Assembly: GCF_001562055.1 (NCBI RefSeq)
Contig: NZ_LLWE01000035.1
Location: forward strand, 1-58,842
Direction: 5' to 3'
Origin: Polycladidibacter stylochi
GTDB lineage: Bacteria > Pseudomonadota > Alphaproteobacteria > Rhizobiales > Stappiaceae
Length of the DNA: 58,842 nucleotides
In this document: piece after piece, positions 8,626-17,295 of the stretch
Position numbering within the stretch: the first letter of the stretch is position 1
Layout: the number at the start of each line of letters is the position of its first letter
Notes under the pieces: generated by a model
What the model was told of the DNA's origin: nothing
Seen by the model: the letters and a program-made list of their open reading frames with translations, nothing else
Databases searched by the model: none
Made by a program: the position numbers and the translations under genes

Positions 8626-9993
8626 TTATACGGCAACTGAATGGCGCGCTGCCTGCTTGGGCAAATAAGCATCAAAAGCGGCGGCCGCGACGCGCACATA
8701 GCGTCGTCCCTCACCAATAAGCTCAATATGCCCTTCACGGATAACAGCAAGGCCGTCTTCGACCATTTCTTGAAGGCGCTCAAATCCATCCGCTACAATC
8801 TCGGGGCTTTGTCCATGCTGGGCGCAAATATCAAACACATCTACTGCGTAATAAGTCATCAACTCCATGATGATTTGCGACCGCAATTTATCCTCGCCAT
8901 GAACGCCCACCCCTTTAACGATTGGCGCAGTGCCTTCTTCGACTTGTCGGGCCCAACCTCGCATATCTGGTGAGTTTTGGATGTAGCCGGAAGGAAGGAA
9001 GCCAATTGAGCTTGGGCCAAATCCGATTAATGTATCGGCTTGATCGGTGGTGTAGCCTTGGAAATTACGCCGCAGGCGATGCTCCTTCAGCGCAATAGCC
9101 ATTTCATCGCTGGGTAGTGCAAAGTGATCAAGGCCAATGGCTTCGTAACCGGCCTCAATCAAAGCCTCTCTGGAAACGTCGGAAAGCATAATCCGCGCTT
9201 CAGCGTCGGGAAGATGCTCTTCTTTAATGAGCTGCTGGTGCTTTTTGAACCACGGCACATGGGCATAACCAAATAAGGCAACGCGGCCGGGTGCTAGTTG
9301 TTTTGTGTATTCTACGGTTTGCCGAATGGTTTCCTCGGTTTGCAAAGGCAAGCCATACATTAGATCAAAGTTGATCTGCGAAAGGCCGACGTCTCGTAAC
9401 GCCTGCACAGCAGTTTCAACAACCTTAAGCGGTTGTACCCGTCCGATAGCCTTTTGAACTTCAAGGTCAAAGTCCTGTACCCCAAGGCTGGTACGGTTGA
9501 TGCCCCCCATCACCAGAGTTTCGGCTAGAAATGGCGTTACGGTTCTCGGGTCAAGCTCGATAGCATGCTCAATATCAGGAAGAAAATCAAAATACTCTTT
9601 GAGCGCATCGATAACATTGAGGAAAATATCGCGTGGTAGCAAACTGGGCGTACCGCCCCCCCAGTGGATATGTTGTACCTGTCTTTTTCCATCAGCCGCT
9701 TGTTTGAGTTTGCCCCCGATGAGGTGGACTTCTTTTAACAAAAGATCACCATAAGCGCGGATAGGTGCGATTTGCTTGGTCGCTTTGGTGTTGCAACCGC
9801 AATAATGGCACATTTCCTGACAAAACGGCACATGTAGGTACAGTGAGAGTGGCTCTAAAACGTTGAGTTGCTGCAACCAATCTTCATAAACCTGCCCATC
9901 AACCTCATTGGTAAAGTGAGGGGCGGTGGGGTATGAGGTATAGCGCGGTATTGTACGCGATGCGTATTTTTCTTTAAGATTGACCATTCCCAT
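8626..9993 (-). CDS. hemN: Oxygen-independent coproporphyrinogen III oxidase HemN
   Basis: This radical SAM enzyme decarboxylates coproporphyrinogen III to protoporphyrinogen IX without oxygen, sustaining heme synthesis when oxygen is scarce. The protein has 455 residues, the usual HemN length. The N-terminus has the family signature PRYTSYPTAPHF, and the cluster motif CxxxCxxC is at Cys58, Cys62 and Cys65 (FCQEMCHYCGC). The start may be the first ATG or the third codon (MVNLKEKY); neither has a strong ribosome site. A perfect FixK/FNR box lies only 28 bases upstream. It is convergent with fixK. Its product supplies heme for the cbb3 oxidase encoded nearby. Confidence 0.95.
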   Translation of the reverse strand: MGMVNLKEKYASRTIPRYTSYPTAPHFTNEVDGQVYEDWLQQLNVLEPLSLYLHVPFCQEMCHYCGCNTKATKQIAPIRAYGDLLLKEVHLIGGKLKQAADGKRQVQHIHWGGGTPSLLPRDIFLNVIDALKEYFDFLPDIEHAIELDPRTVTPFLAETLVMGGINRTSLGVQDFDLEVQKAIGRVQPLKVVETAVQALRDVGLSQINFDLMYGLPLQTEETIRQTVEYTKQLAPGRVALFGYAHVPWFKKHQQLIKEEHLPDAEARIMLSDVSREALIEAGYEAIGLDHFALPSDEMAIALKEHRLRRNFQGYTTDQADTLIGFGPSSIGFLPSGYIQNSPDMRGWARQVEEGTAPIVKGVGVHGEDKLRSQIIMELMTYYAVDVFDICAQHGQSPEIVADGFERLQEMVEDGLAVIREGHIELIGEGRRYVRVAAAAFDAYLPKQAARHSVAV

Positions 9994-10020
9994 AGGCTAG
10001 TTGCTTGCCTTTCTTACTCA

Positions 10021-10034
10021 TTGATGCGGATCAA
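10021..10034 (-). promoter_or_regulatory. Perfect FixK/FNR box upstream of hemN
   Basis: TTGATGCGGATCAA is the exact consensus TTGAT-N4-ATCAA. Its centre is 34 bases from the hemN ATG, so a normal class II start point (-41.5) would fall at about the third hemN codon. It also lies about 200 bases before the divergent AbrB-type gene. Confidence 0.8.
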
Positions 10035-10224
10035 GCTTATTGCACTTATTTAGAATATTTATAATGCAATCGACCCACAGCACGACTAGAATGTTTGTTG
10101 CCTACTCATAACGCCAGCCAAATATGAGGTGCAAGTCCTTTTTGTGTGGTCGAAAATTAATATTAAGATTTGCATTGCGGCAAAGACATTGATGATCGAT
10201 TATCAAGAATTATAGGAATATTTA

Positions 10225-11280
10225 ATGCAATTATCTTGGCGACTGATCCTTTGGACAGCCAGTACATTACTCATCGGAGCAACCGGCTACCTTGTCTTTG
10301 ATTACGTCGGGGCTCCACTTGCTGTTTTCCTGGGGCCTGTCAGTTTTCTTTTAATCGCAACCAGATGGCTGAAGCAACTCAATTTTCCTAACATTCTTGT
10401 CAGTCCAGTTTATTTGGTTGTCGGAGCAGTACTTGGGCAGGGCGTGACCGACGGTTTTCTAGCCCATATGAGCAAGTGGCCAATCAGCCTTGGTGCTATA
10501 TTGCTCCTTGTTCCAGCAATTATATTTATAACCAGTTGGGTGTTGTCTAGGGTGTTTGCATGGTCTCACTCGCAAAGTTTCTATGCCACAATTCCCGGTG
10601 CACTCCCTATGACAATGGCAATGGCTGAAGAAAAAGGTGAAGCGCTAGCACCTATTCTTACAGTTCAACTCACGCGCCTGATGTTCATGGTTGTGTTGGT
10701 GCCCTTAACAACATCAATATTCATAGAAATCGAGCCATCGATAGCAAGCTCCCTCCCACCAATGACAGCTGTCGAGTACCTATGGCTTGCCGTAGGTTGT
10801 TATGTTGTGGGTTGGATATTTGCCCGTTTGAAATTGCCTGCGGGCTATCTGAGTGGTGCCATACTGGCAAGCTCTTTTCTGCATATAACTGGTGTTGTCA
10901 AAGGTGGGCTGCCTGCAAATTTGGAAACTGTTTTCCTTATGATGATGGGCTGTAAAATGGGCTTATATGTTAAAAATGTATCCCAAGCGGACTTGGTCAA
11001 AAGCCTCCTGCCTTCAATTGTTGCTTTTATAGTCGCCAGTTCAGTTGCATTTTGTTTTGCTGTTTTACTGTCATATCTAACGGGGTTTTCCATACTGCAA
11101 TTGTTCATTTCCTATACACCCGGCGGACAGGAGGCGATGATATTACTCGCAGGCTATGTTGGGGCAGATCCGGCTTTTGTCGTTGCCCATCACTTGTTCC
11201 GGTTTATTGGGCTTTTGGTCCTAATGCCGTTTTTATTGCGCTGGTTTAGAGCTGACGATTTAATTTTAGAAAAAAAATAA
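10225..11280 (+). CDS. AbrB-family (PF05145-type) integral membrane protein
   Basis: The protein has 351 residues and about ten hydrophobic helices arranged as two similar halves, the internal duplication typical of this family (sometimes labelled ammonia monooxygenase or AbrB family). One half ends in the motif YTPGGQEAMILLAGYVGADPA, cut here to its core GGQEAM and GADPAFV; the first half has the matching IPGALPMTMAMAEEKG. A transport role is assumed for the family but the substrate is unknown. The ATG has AGGAAT upstream. It is placed between hemN and ccoN, divergent from hemN and therefore near its FixK box. A gap of about 400 bases with another box separates it from ccoN. Confidence 0.8.
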   Translation: MQLSWRLILWTASTLLIGATGYLVFDYVGAPLAVFLGPVSFLLIATRWLKQLNFPNILVSPVYLVVGAVLGQGVTDGFLAHMSKWPISLGAILLLVPAIIFITSWVLSRVFAWSHSQSFYATIPGALPMTMAMAEEKGEALAPILTVQLTRLMFMVVLVPLTTSIFIEIEPSIASSLPPMTAVEYLWLAVGCYVVGWIFARLKLPAGYLSGAILASSFLHITGVVKGGLPANLETVFLMMMGCKMGLYVKNVSQADLVKSLLPSIVAFIVASSVAFCFAVLLSYLTGFSILQLFISYTPGGQEAMILLAGYVGADPAFVVAHHLFRFIGLLVLMPFLLRWFRADDLILEKK

Positions 11281-11587
11281 AAAAAGCCTGCAAATACCAA
11301 AACTTGCCAGACAGGAGACTGACAGCAACTTAAAGTCGAAACTAAAAAAGATGCTATCCTGTCAATATTTAGTCGAATTCTTATGGAATGCGATAAACGC
11401 GCCGTTTTGATTCGTTATTGAACGAGCTACCGCTCGCCTTCAACGCGCCAGCTGTTGATATCTTAGGATCAAATAAGACCAATGAAGGACCAATGAAGTC
11501 AACTAAAGCGCTTAACGCTTGAAACTTTTCAACTTCTGAACCGTTTTTCTCTTTAGAAAAATTTTATTTTCTTGGGGACACATGAAT

Positions 11588-11601
11588 TTGATATGGGTCA
11601 A
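11588..11601 (+). promoter_or_regulatory. FixK/FNR box upstream of ccoN
   Basis: TTGATATGGGTCAA fits TTGAT-N4-GTCAA, the form used by many FixK and Anr sites. A start point at about 11636 would follow, with a TAGATAT-like -10 near 11624 and a leader of 30-45 bases to ccoN. The rest of the 11281-11665 gap holds no gene that I can support. Confidence 0.75.
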
Positions 11602-11680
11602 GGGCGGGACATTTTGTCCTTCATAGATATACCGATACGAAATAATATCCATTTCACCTAACTGGATGGGGCAAAACGTC

Positions 11681-13330
11681 ATGGTTAAGCAGAAAGCCAG
11701 ATACCTGACGCTTGAGGAGGGGGGCTTTGCCACTCTTCTGTTGGCGACAGTAGTACTGTGCCTGATTATCGCAGGAAGAACCTTCGATCAGGTATTGGCA
11801 TTTCATGCAGGCGTCGTCGCGGTGGCTTCCGCTGTCGGTGCTTTCTACATATTCCGTCGTTATTTTGACGGTGAAAAATTACGTGCGCCGTTAGAAATTG
11901 ACGGCAAACCGAATTATAACTTTGGACCGGTTAAAGTCGGCGCTTGGCTTTCCGTATTCTGGGGTATTGCCGGATTTTTGGTCGGTTTGATTATCGCCTT
12001 GCAACTGGCTTACCCAGTACTGAACCTGGACCTTCCTTGGACCAGCTTCGGTCGCATGCGTCCGCTACACACATCTGCGGTCATCTTCGCATTTGGTGGT
12101 AACGTTCTAATCGCATCGTCATTCTATGTTGTGCAGCGTACCTGTCGTGCGCGTATGCCTGGTGAGATTTTACCTTGGCTGGTTGTTCTTGGTTACAATG
12201 TCTTCATTGTTATCGCAGGTACTGGCTATCTTCTTGGTGTTACACAGGGTAAAGAGTACGCTGAGCCAGAGTGGTATGCCGACTGGTTGCTCACTATTGT
12301 CTGGGTGTTTTATCTGTTTGCCTTTTTGGGCACCATTTGGCGCCGCCGCGAGCCGCACATCTATGTGGCCAACTGGTTCTATCTGGCGTTCATTGTCACC
12401 ATTGCAGTGCTGCACATCTTCAATAACGCTTCACTGCCGGTAAGCTTGTTCTCCACCAAGTCCTATATTGTTTGGGCGGGTGTACAAGATGCGATGGTGC
12501 AGTGGTGGTACGGTCACAATGCTGTGGGCTTCTTCCTCACGGCTGGTTTCTTGGCCATCATGTACTACTTCATTCCAAAACGTGCCGAGCGCCCGGTTTA
12601 CTCTTACCGCTTGTCAATCGTGCACTTCTGGGCACTGATCTTCATTTACATTTGGGCCGGTCCGCACCACTTGCACTATACAGCTCTGCCACAGTGGGCT
12701 TCTACTTTGGGCATGACCTTCTCTATCATCCTCTGGATGCCTTCATGGGGTGGTATGATCAACGGTCTGATGACCCTCTCTGGTGCTTGGGACAAAATGC
12801 GTACTGACCCTGTGTTGCGTATGATGGTTGTTTCTGTTGCGTTCTACGGTATGTCCACCTTTGAAGGTCCGGTCATGTCAATTCGTGAAGTGAACGGCCT
12901 GTCTCACTACACCGACTGGACAATCGGTCACGTGCACGCCGGTGCTCTTGGCTGGGTTGGCTACATCTCCTTTGGCGCGTTGTACTGCCTCATTCCTTGG
13001 CTCTACAATAAAAAGCTCTACTCCCTGCGTTTGGTGAATGCTCACTTCTGGGTCTCCACTCTGGGTATCGTGCTTTACATCTGTGCCATGTGGGTCTCCG
13101 GCATCATGCAGGGTCTGATGTGGCGTGCTTACGATAGCCTTGGCTTCCTTGAGTACTCATTCATTGAAACTGTAGATGCGATGCATCCATTCTATGTCAT
13201 TCGTGCATTGGGTGGCGGTATGTTCCTGCTGGGCGCGTTGTTCATGGCCTATAACCTGATCATGACAGTACGTAGCAAAGAGAGCGAAGAAACCGTTGCT
13301 GATACGTCTGGCTTGGTAGCCGCTGAGTAA
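11681..13330 (+). CDS. ccoN: cbb3-type cytochrome c oxidase subunit I CcoN
   Basis: CcoN is the catalytic heme-copper subunit that reduces oxygen to water at low oxygen tension in the inner membrane. It has about 549 residues and twelve or more hydrophobic segments. Conserved histidine contexts are visible: [15 protein letters not shown] (low-spin heme region), [15 protein letters not shown] (copper and helix VI), [13 protein letters not shown] (two adjacent copper histidines) and the C-terminal heme site [14 protein letters not shown]. The ATG at 11681 is preferred because GGATGGGG stands just upstream; an in-frame ATG at 11666 has no ribosome site. It is first in the ccoNOQP operon and lies behind a FixK box. 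Confidence 0.96.
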   Translation: MVKQKARYLTLEEGGFATLLLATVVLCLIIAGRTFDQVLAFHAGVVAVASAVGAFYIFRRYFDGEKLRAPLEIDGKPNYNFGPVKVGAWLSVFWGIAGFLVGLIIALQLAYPVLNLDLPWTSFGRMRPLHTSAVIFAFGGNVLIASSFYVVQRTCRARMPGEILPWLVVLGYNVFIVIAGTGYLLGVTQGKEYAEPEWYADWLLTIVWVFYLFAFLGTIWRRREPHIYVANWFYLAFIVTIAVLHIFNNASLPVSLFSTKSYIVWAGVQDAMVQWWYGHNAVGFFLTAGFLAIMYYFIPKRAERPVYSYRLSIVHFWALIFIYIWAGPHHLHYTALPQWASTLGMTFSIILWMPSWGGMINGLMTLSGAWDKMRTDPVLRMMVVSVAFYGMSTFEGPVMSIREVNGLSHYTDWTIGHVHAGALGWVGYISFGALYCLIPWLYNKKLYSLRLVNAHFWVSTLGIVLYICAMWVSGIMQGLMWRAYDSLGFLEYSFIETVDAMHPFYVIRALGGGMFLLGALFMAYNLIMTVRSKESEETVADTSGLVAAE

Positions 13331-13344
13331 ACGGGGAGCGTTTA

Positions 13345-14079
13345 ATGTCTGCTTGGAAAAAACACGAGATTTTCGAGAAAAACTCCCTGATCCTGATCAT
13401 CGGTATTGTAATTGCAATCTCGATTGGTGGCTTGGTGGAAATTGTGCCGCTCTACTACTTGAAGAGCACCATTGAAAAGACTGAGGGCGTTCGCCCTTAT
13501 ACACCGCTAGAACTGGCGGGACGTAACATATACGTGCGCGAAGGGTGCTACACCTGTCACTCACAGATGATCCGTCCTCTACGCGATGAGCTGGAGCGTT
13601 ATGGCAACTATTCATTGGCAGCAGAGTCAATGTATGACCGTCCATTCCAGTGGGGCTCAAAGCGTACCGGTCCTGATCTTGCGCGTGTTGGTGGCAAATA
13701 CTCCGACCAATGGCATAAAGACCACTTGGTAAACCCACGTTCGGTATCGCCAACCTCTGTCATGCCGGGTTATCCGTTCTTGGTTAAAAACGAACTGACC
13801 ACCCGCGACATGAAAGACCATCTGGAACTGAATGTTCTTTACGGCGTACCATACACCGAGGAGCAAATTGCCAACGCAAAAGCTGATGCTGTAGCGCAGG
13901 CAATGCCGGATTCAGATGCTGCGGAAGGCTTCGAAGAGCGTTACCCTGGAGTTGCCTTGCGCGACTTTGATGGTAACCCGGACAAAGTGACCGAAATGGA
14001 CGCGTTAATCGCATATCTGCAAATGCTTGGAACTCTCGTAGACTTTAAACTCTACGACGAGAAAGCCAACCTGCGCTAG
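13345..14079 (+). CDS. ccoO: cbb3-type cytochrome c oxidase subunit II CcoO
   Basis: This is the membrane-anchored monoheme c-type cytochrome that passes electrons to CcoN. It has 244 residues, with one N-terminal membrane anchor (about 14-38) and a periplasmic heme site CYTCH at Cys68-His72 in the family context [18 protein letters not shown] conserved methionine ligand context SVMPGYPFL is present. It begins 14 bases after ccoN with a GGGGAG ribosome site and is translated with the rest of the operon. Confidence 0.96.
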   Translation: MSAWKKHEIFEKNSLILIIGIVIAISIGGLVEIVPLYYLKSTIEKTEGVRPYTPLELAGRNIYVREGCYTCHSQMIRPLRDELERYGNYSLAAESMYDRPFQWGSKRTGPDLARVGGKYSDQWHKDHLVNPRSVSPTSVMPGYPFLVKNELTTRDMKDHLELNVLYGVPYTEEQIANAKADAVAQAMPDSDAAEGFEERYPGVALRDFDGNPDKVTEMDALIAYLQMLGTLVDFKLYDEKANLR

Positions 14080-14089
14080 GGAGAAGAAT

Positions 14090-14248
14090 ATGGACGAGAC
14101 ATATGTTAGTCTTGCAAACTTTGCCCAAACAGGCGGTCTCCTGTACTTTATGGCAGTTTTTGCAGCAATCGTTGTTTACGCAGTTTGGCCGGGAAATAAA
14201 AAGCGCTTCGATGAAGCGTCTAGCATCCCGCTTCGGGAGGATGACTGA
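14090..14248 (+). CDS. ccoQ: cbb3-type oxidase subunit CcoQ
   Basis: This short gene encodes 52 residues, MDETYVSLANFAQTGG followed by a single membrane helix (LLYFMAVFAAIVVYAVW) and a charged tail with the CcoQ-type segment PGNKKRFDEAS. CcoQ stabilises the oxidase complex. The ATG has GGGAGAAG upstream, ten bases after the ccoO stop. Its TGA overlaps the ATG of ccoP in TGATG, which indicates translational coupling. Confidence 0.93.
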   Translation: MDETYVSLANFAQTGGLLYFMAVFAAIVVYAVWPGNKKRFDEASSIPLREDD

Positions 14249-15123
14249 TGGCTGATCATAACAAAGAAGTGGATCAGATTACCGGTGTCGAGACCACCGG
14301 CCACGAGTGGGATGGTTTGAAAGAGCTGAATAACCCGCTTCCAAAGTGGTGGCTTTACATATTCTACGGCTGTATTGTCTGGGCAATCGGCTATTGGGTA
14401 CTCATGCCATCATGGCCATTGGTTAGTGACTACACAAAGGGTGTTCTCGGCTCCTCACAGCGTGCCGAAGCCACAGCAGAGTTTCAGGCTGCACAGGCCG
14501 AGCGTGCGAAGATGGGCGAAAAGTTGATGCAGGCTTCTCTTCAAGAGATTGAAGATACACCTGAACTTCTTGAATTCGCCATGGCACAAGGGAAGATTGC
14601 TTTTGGTGATAACTGTGCACCTTGTCATGGTACAAGTGCAACCGGTGCCTTGGGTTATCCGAACTTGCAAGATGATGCCTGGATTTGGGGTGGCTCGCTA
14701 GACGATATCAACTACACCATTTCCTATGGTATTCGCTCGGGTAATGACGACGAACGCTATGCTGAAATGTCTGCATTTGGCCGTGATGAAATCCTCTCTA
14801 AAGAGGAAATCGTTAACGTATCAAGCTATGTTGCAAAAATTGCAGGTATCGACCCTGATCCAAAAGCCGATTTAGACGCAGGTGCTGTTCTTTTTGAAGA
14901 GAACTGTGCAGCGTGTCACGGGGAAGATGCAAAAGGTCTTCGTGATGCTGGCGGACCGGATTTGACTGCGCCGAACTATCTATACAAGCGTTCACTTGAA
15001 GGTATCGAAGCACAGGTGACATCACCGAAACACGGTGTGATGCCTGCATGGATTGACCGTCTTGGAGAAACAACTGTGAAATCTTTAGCAGTTTATGTTC
15101 ACTCACTAGGCGGCGGCGAGTGA
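14248..15123 (+). CDS. ccoP: cbb3-type oxidase diheme subunit CcoP
   Basis: CcoP is the diheme c-type cytochrome that takes electrons from soluble cytochromes into the oxidase. It has 291 residues. The N-terminus has the family segment GHEWDGLKELNNPLPKWW and one membrane helix at about 36-53. Two heme sites follow: CAPCH at Cys123-His127 and CAACH at Cys220-His224. It overlaps ccoQ by one base and ends the structural operon, followed by a strong hairpin. Confidence 0.96.
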   Translation: MADHNKEVDQITGVETTGHEWDGLKELNNPLPKWWLYIFYGCIVWAIGYWVLMPSWPLVSDYTKGVLGSSQRAEATAEFQAAQAERAKMGEKLMQASLQEIEDTPELLEFAMAQGKIAFGDNCAPCHGTSATGALGYPNLQDDAWIWGGSLDDINYTISYGIRSGNDDERYAEMSAFGRDEILSKEEIVNVSSYVAKIAGIDPDPKADLDAGAVLFEENCAACHGEDAKGLRDAGGPDLTAPNYLYKRSLEGIEAQVTSPKHGVMPAWIDRLGETTVKSLAVYVHSLGGGE

Positions 15124-15150
15124 ATCTGCTAAAATTATAGAACACTAATA

Positions 15151-15181
15151 TAACAGGCGGGCGCCTTGCGCCCGCCTGTTA
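15151..15181 (+). terminator. Strong hairpin between ccoNOQP and ccoG
   Basis: A perfect 13-bp GC-rich stem (TAACAGGCGGGCG and its complement) with a five-base loop lies 27 bases after ccoP. No T tract follows. It may stop part of the transcription or protect the 3' end of the oxidase mRNA, lowering expression of the assembly genes ccoGHIS relative to the structural genes. Confidence 0.6.
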
Positions 15182-15209
15182 ATCCATTCAAAGCCAAACA
15201 GGTAGCGCT

Positions 15210-16670
15210 ATGAAAAAGACTGCCAAAGCCATAGCCGAAACAGACGACGACAGTTGGTTTGTTTCAGACGCCAAAATTTATCCCATGGCGACAAAAGGGT
15301 TGTTCCGAAATATCAAGTGGGCAATCCTATTTATAACCTTGGGTTTATATTATTTTCTTCCTTTCATTCGCTGGGACCGCGGCGAAGGTTTTCCAAATCA
15401 GGCTGTTCTTATCGACTTTGAGCGCGCCCGTGGATACTTCTTCTTTATCGAAATCTGGCCGCAAGAGGTTTATTATCTAACAGGCCTCTTGGTTATAGCT
15501 GCTGTCGCATTGTTTTTAATGAATGCAGTAGCCGGTCGATTATGGTGCGGGTATTTATGTCCGCAAACGGTATGGACTGATCTTTTCTTAAAAATAGAAA
15601 ACTGGGTTGAGGGTGATCGCCGAAAGCGCATAGCGCTTGATAAGCAACCGTGGACATTGAATAAAATCTCCAGGAAAGCAGTCAAACATTTCTTATGGTT
15701 GATGGTGGCCTGGTGGACAGGTGGTGCTTGGGTTCTGTATTTTCACGATGCCCCGACACTTGTAGTTGATTTGCTGACATTCACAGCGCCAATCGGTGCC
15801 TATGTCTGGATTGGTATACTGACTTTCACAACTTATTCATTAGCTGGCTTTATGCGTGAGCAAGTTTGCACCTACATGTGTCCTTGGCCGCGAATTCAGG
15901 CCGCGCTCACAGATGAATATGCGCTAAACGTTACGTATCGTTACGACCGTGGCGAGCCGCGTATGCACTTGAAAGAGGCACAAAAAAAGCAGGCTGATGG
16001 TGAAAAGGCTGGCGATTGTATCGATTGTAACCAGTGTGTTCACGTTTGCCCAACAGGCGTGGATATTCGCGATGGATTGCAGTTAGGTTGTATTCAGTGT
16101 GGGCTATGTATTGATGCCTGTGATAATGTCATGATGAAAATTGGTAAGCCGAAAGGCCTTATCGGTTATGACACAGATATGAATATTGAACGCCGCGAAC
16201 GTGGTGAAAAACCTATTTACCGTTTCATACGGCCAAGAACCATCGTTTATGTTCTAATCATTGGCTTAATTAGTGGTTTGATGCTCTACAAGCTGACCAA
16301 CCGCGATTTGAGTAATCTAACTGTTGTACATGACAGGAATCCGCTCTACGTCAATCTAAGAGGTGGTGCTGTTCGTAATGGTTATACGCTTCGCCTTTAT
16401 AACCGCTACAAGCAACCGCAGGAGTTCATTCTATCTATTAAAGGTATGCCGGAAGGTTCGCAGCTAAAAGTTGTTGGCGAAAAGACGGGTACTTCCAACG
16501 ATATACCTGTGGTGGTTGATCCCGATACAACACGTGAAATACGTGCTCTTGTATTTTCTCCAAAAGGGAGCAAGATGCCGGAATCGCATGATATGCAGTT
16601 TGTATTGCATGATCCGAAAGCCGGGACAGAAGTTGTAATTGGTGACTTCTTCCGTGCAAAAGGCAACTAA
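15210..16670 (+). CDS. ccoG: cbb3 oxidase assembly protein CcoG (FixG/RdxA type)
   Basis: This membrane ferredoxin-like protein reduces copper for cbb3 oxidase assembly. It has 486 residues with about five membrane helices. It contains CGYLCPQTVWTDLF, CTYMCPWPRIQ and a two-cluster ferredoxin segment with CIDCNQCVHVCP and CIQCGLCIDACD. A C-terminal Ig-like domain of about 120 residues lies outside the membrane. CAGG precedes the ATG. It heads the ccoGHIS operon. Confidence 0.96.
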   Translation: MKKTAKAIAETDDDSWFVSDAKIYPMATKGLFRNIKWAILFITLGLYYFLPFIRWDRGEGFPNQAVLIDFERARGYFFFIEIWPQEVYYLTGLLVIAAVALFLMNAVAGRLWCGYLCPQTVWTDLFLKIENWVEGDRRKRIALDKQPWTLNKISRKAVKHFLWLMVAWWTGGAWVLYFHDAPTLVVDLLTFTAPIGAYVWIGILTFTTYSLAGFMREQVCTYMCPWPRIQAALTDEYALNVTYRYDRGEPRMHLKEAQKKQADGEKAGDCIDCNQCVHVCPTGVDIRDGLQLGCIQCGLCIDACDNVMMKIGKPKGLIGYDTDMNIERRERGEKPIYRFIRPRTIVYVLIIGLISGLMLYKLTNRDLSNLTVVHDRNPLYVNLRGGAVRNGYTLRLYNRYKQPQEFILSIKGMPEGSQLKVVGEKTGTSNDIPVVVDPDTTREIRALVFSPKGSKMPESHDMQFVLHDPKAGTEVVIGDFFRAKGN

Positions 16671-16706
16671 CAAGACGGCAGGTCGGCGAATATCCGGCCT
16701 GCCTTG
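16671..16706 (+). terminator. Hairpin between ccoG and ccoH
   Basis: CAAG..GGCAGG..CGG pairs with CCG.CCTGCC.TTG directly after the ccoG stop. There is no T tract, so this is more likely an mRNA stabiliser or weak attenuator than a full stop. Confidence 0.4.
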
Positions 16707-16767
16707 ATAAGGGCAAAAACCGATAATACTACCGGCAAAGGCCAAAGGGACCATTAAGGAGATAAGC

Positions 16768-17295
16768 ATGTCAGTACAAACGGGTGATACCAAATCGGTT
16801 AGGCCATTTACTGGTAAAAAAGCACTGCTTTGGTTTTTGGGCTTTTTCGCAGTGATTTTTGCCGTGAACTTTACCATGGTTTACATGGCTATTGGTAGTT
16901 TCCCGGGGCTGGAAGTCGCCAGTTCCTATAAAGTTTCACAGCGTTACAATGAAGAAATAGCACAAGCGCGCGCCCAAGAAGAACTTGGTTGGCAAGTTGA
17001 CGTTAGTGCAAACAGAACAAACGACAGTGTTTTGCATATTAAAGTAAACGCACTGGATAAATACGGAACAAAATTGAATGGTGAAACTGTTGATGTTAAG
17101 TTGAACCGCCTAAGTGATAAATCCCATGACAAGCATCTTGTGCTTGCAGAAACATCCCCTGGTATTTACGAGGGTGTTATACCTGAAGTAGCAAATGGCC
17201 TTTGGTATCTTCATCTAAGTTTTCAAAACAGTAATGATGAAGTCGTTTTCCGCTCTAGAAATAAGTTGCTATTTAAAGCAGATAACCAAGAATGA
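16768..17295 (+). CDS. ccoH: cbb3 oxidase assembly protein CcoH (FixH family)
   Basis: This 175-residue protein has one N-terminal membrane helix at about 18-38 (ALLWFLGFFAVIFAVNF) followed by the FixH motif YMAIGSFPGLEV and a periplasmic beta-rich domain. CcoH is needed for assembly and stability of cbb3 oxidase. TAAGGAG precedes the ATG. It overlaps ccoI by four bases (ATGA), so the two are translationally coupled. Confidence 0.92.
   Translation: MSVQTGDTKSVRPFTGKKALLWFLGFFAVIFAVNFTMVYMAIGSFPGLEVASSYKVSQRYNEEIAQARAQEELGWQVDVSANRTNDSVLHIKVNALDKYGTKLNGETVDVKLNRLSDKSHDKHLVLAETSPGIYEGVIPEVANGLWYLHLSFQNSNDEVVFRSRNKLLFKADNQE

Noticed and set aside
10189-10210. FixK-like site before the AbrB-type gene
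   Set aside because: The half-sites TTGAT and ATCAA have an eight-base spacer, so a dimer would not fit.
11453-11474. Second FixK-like site before ccoN
   Set aside because: TTGAT and ATCAA are separated by eight bases rather than four.
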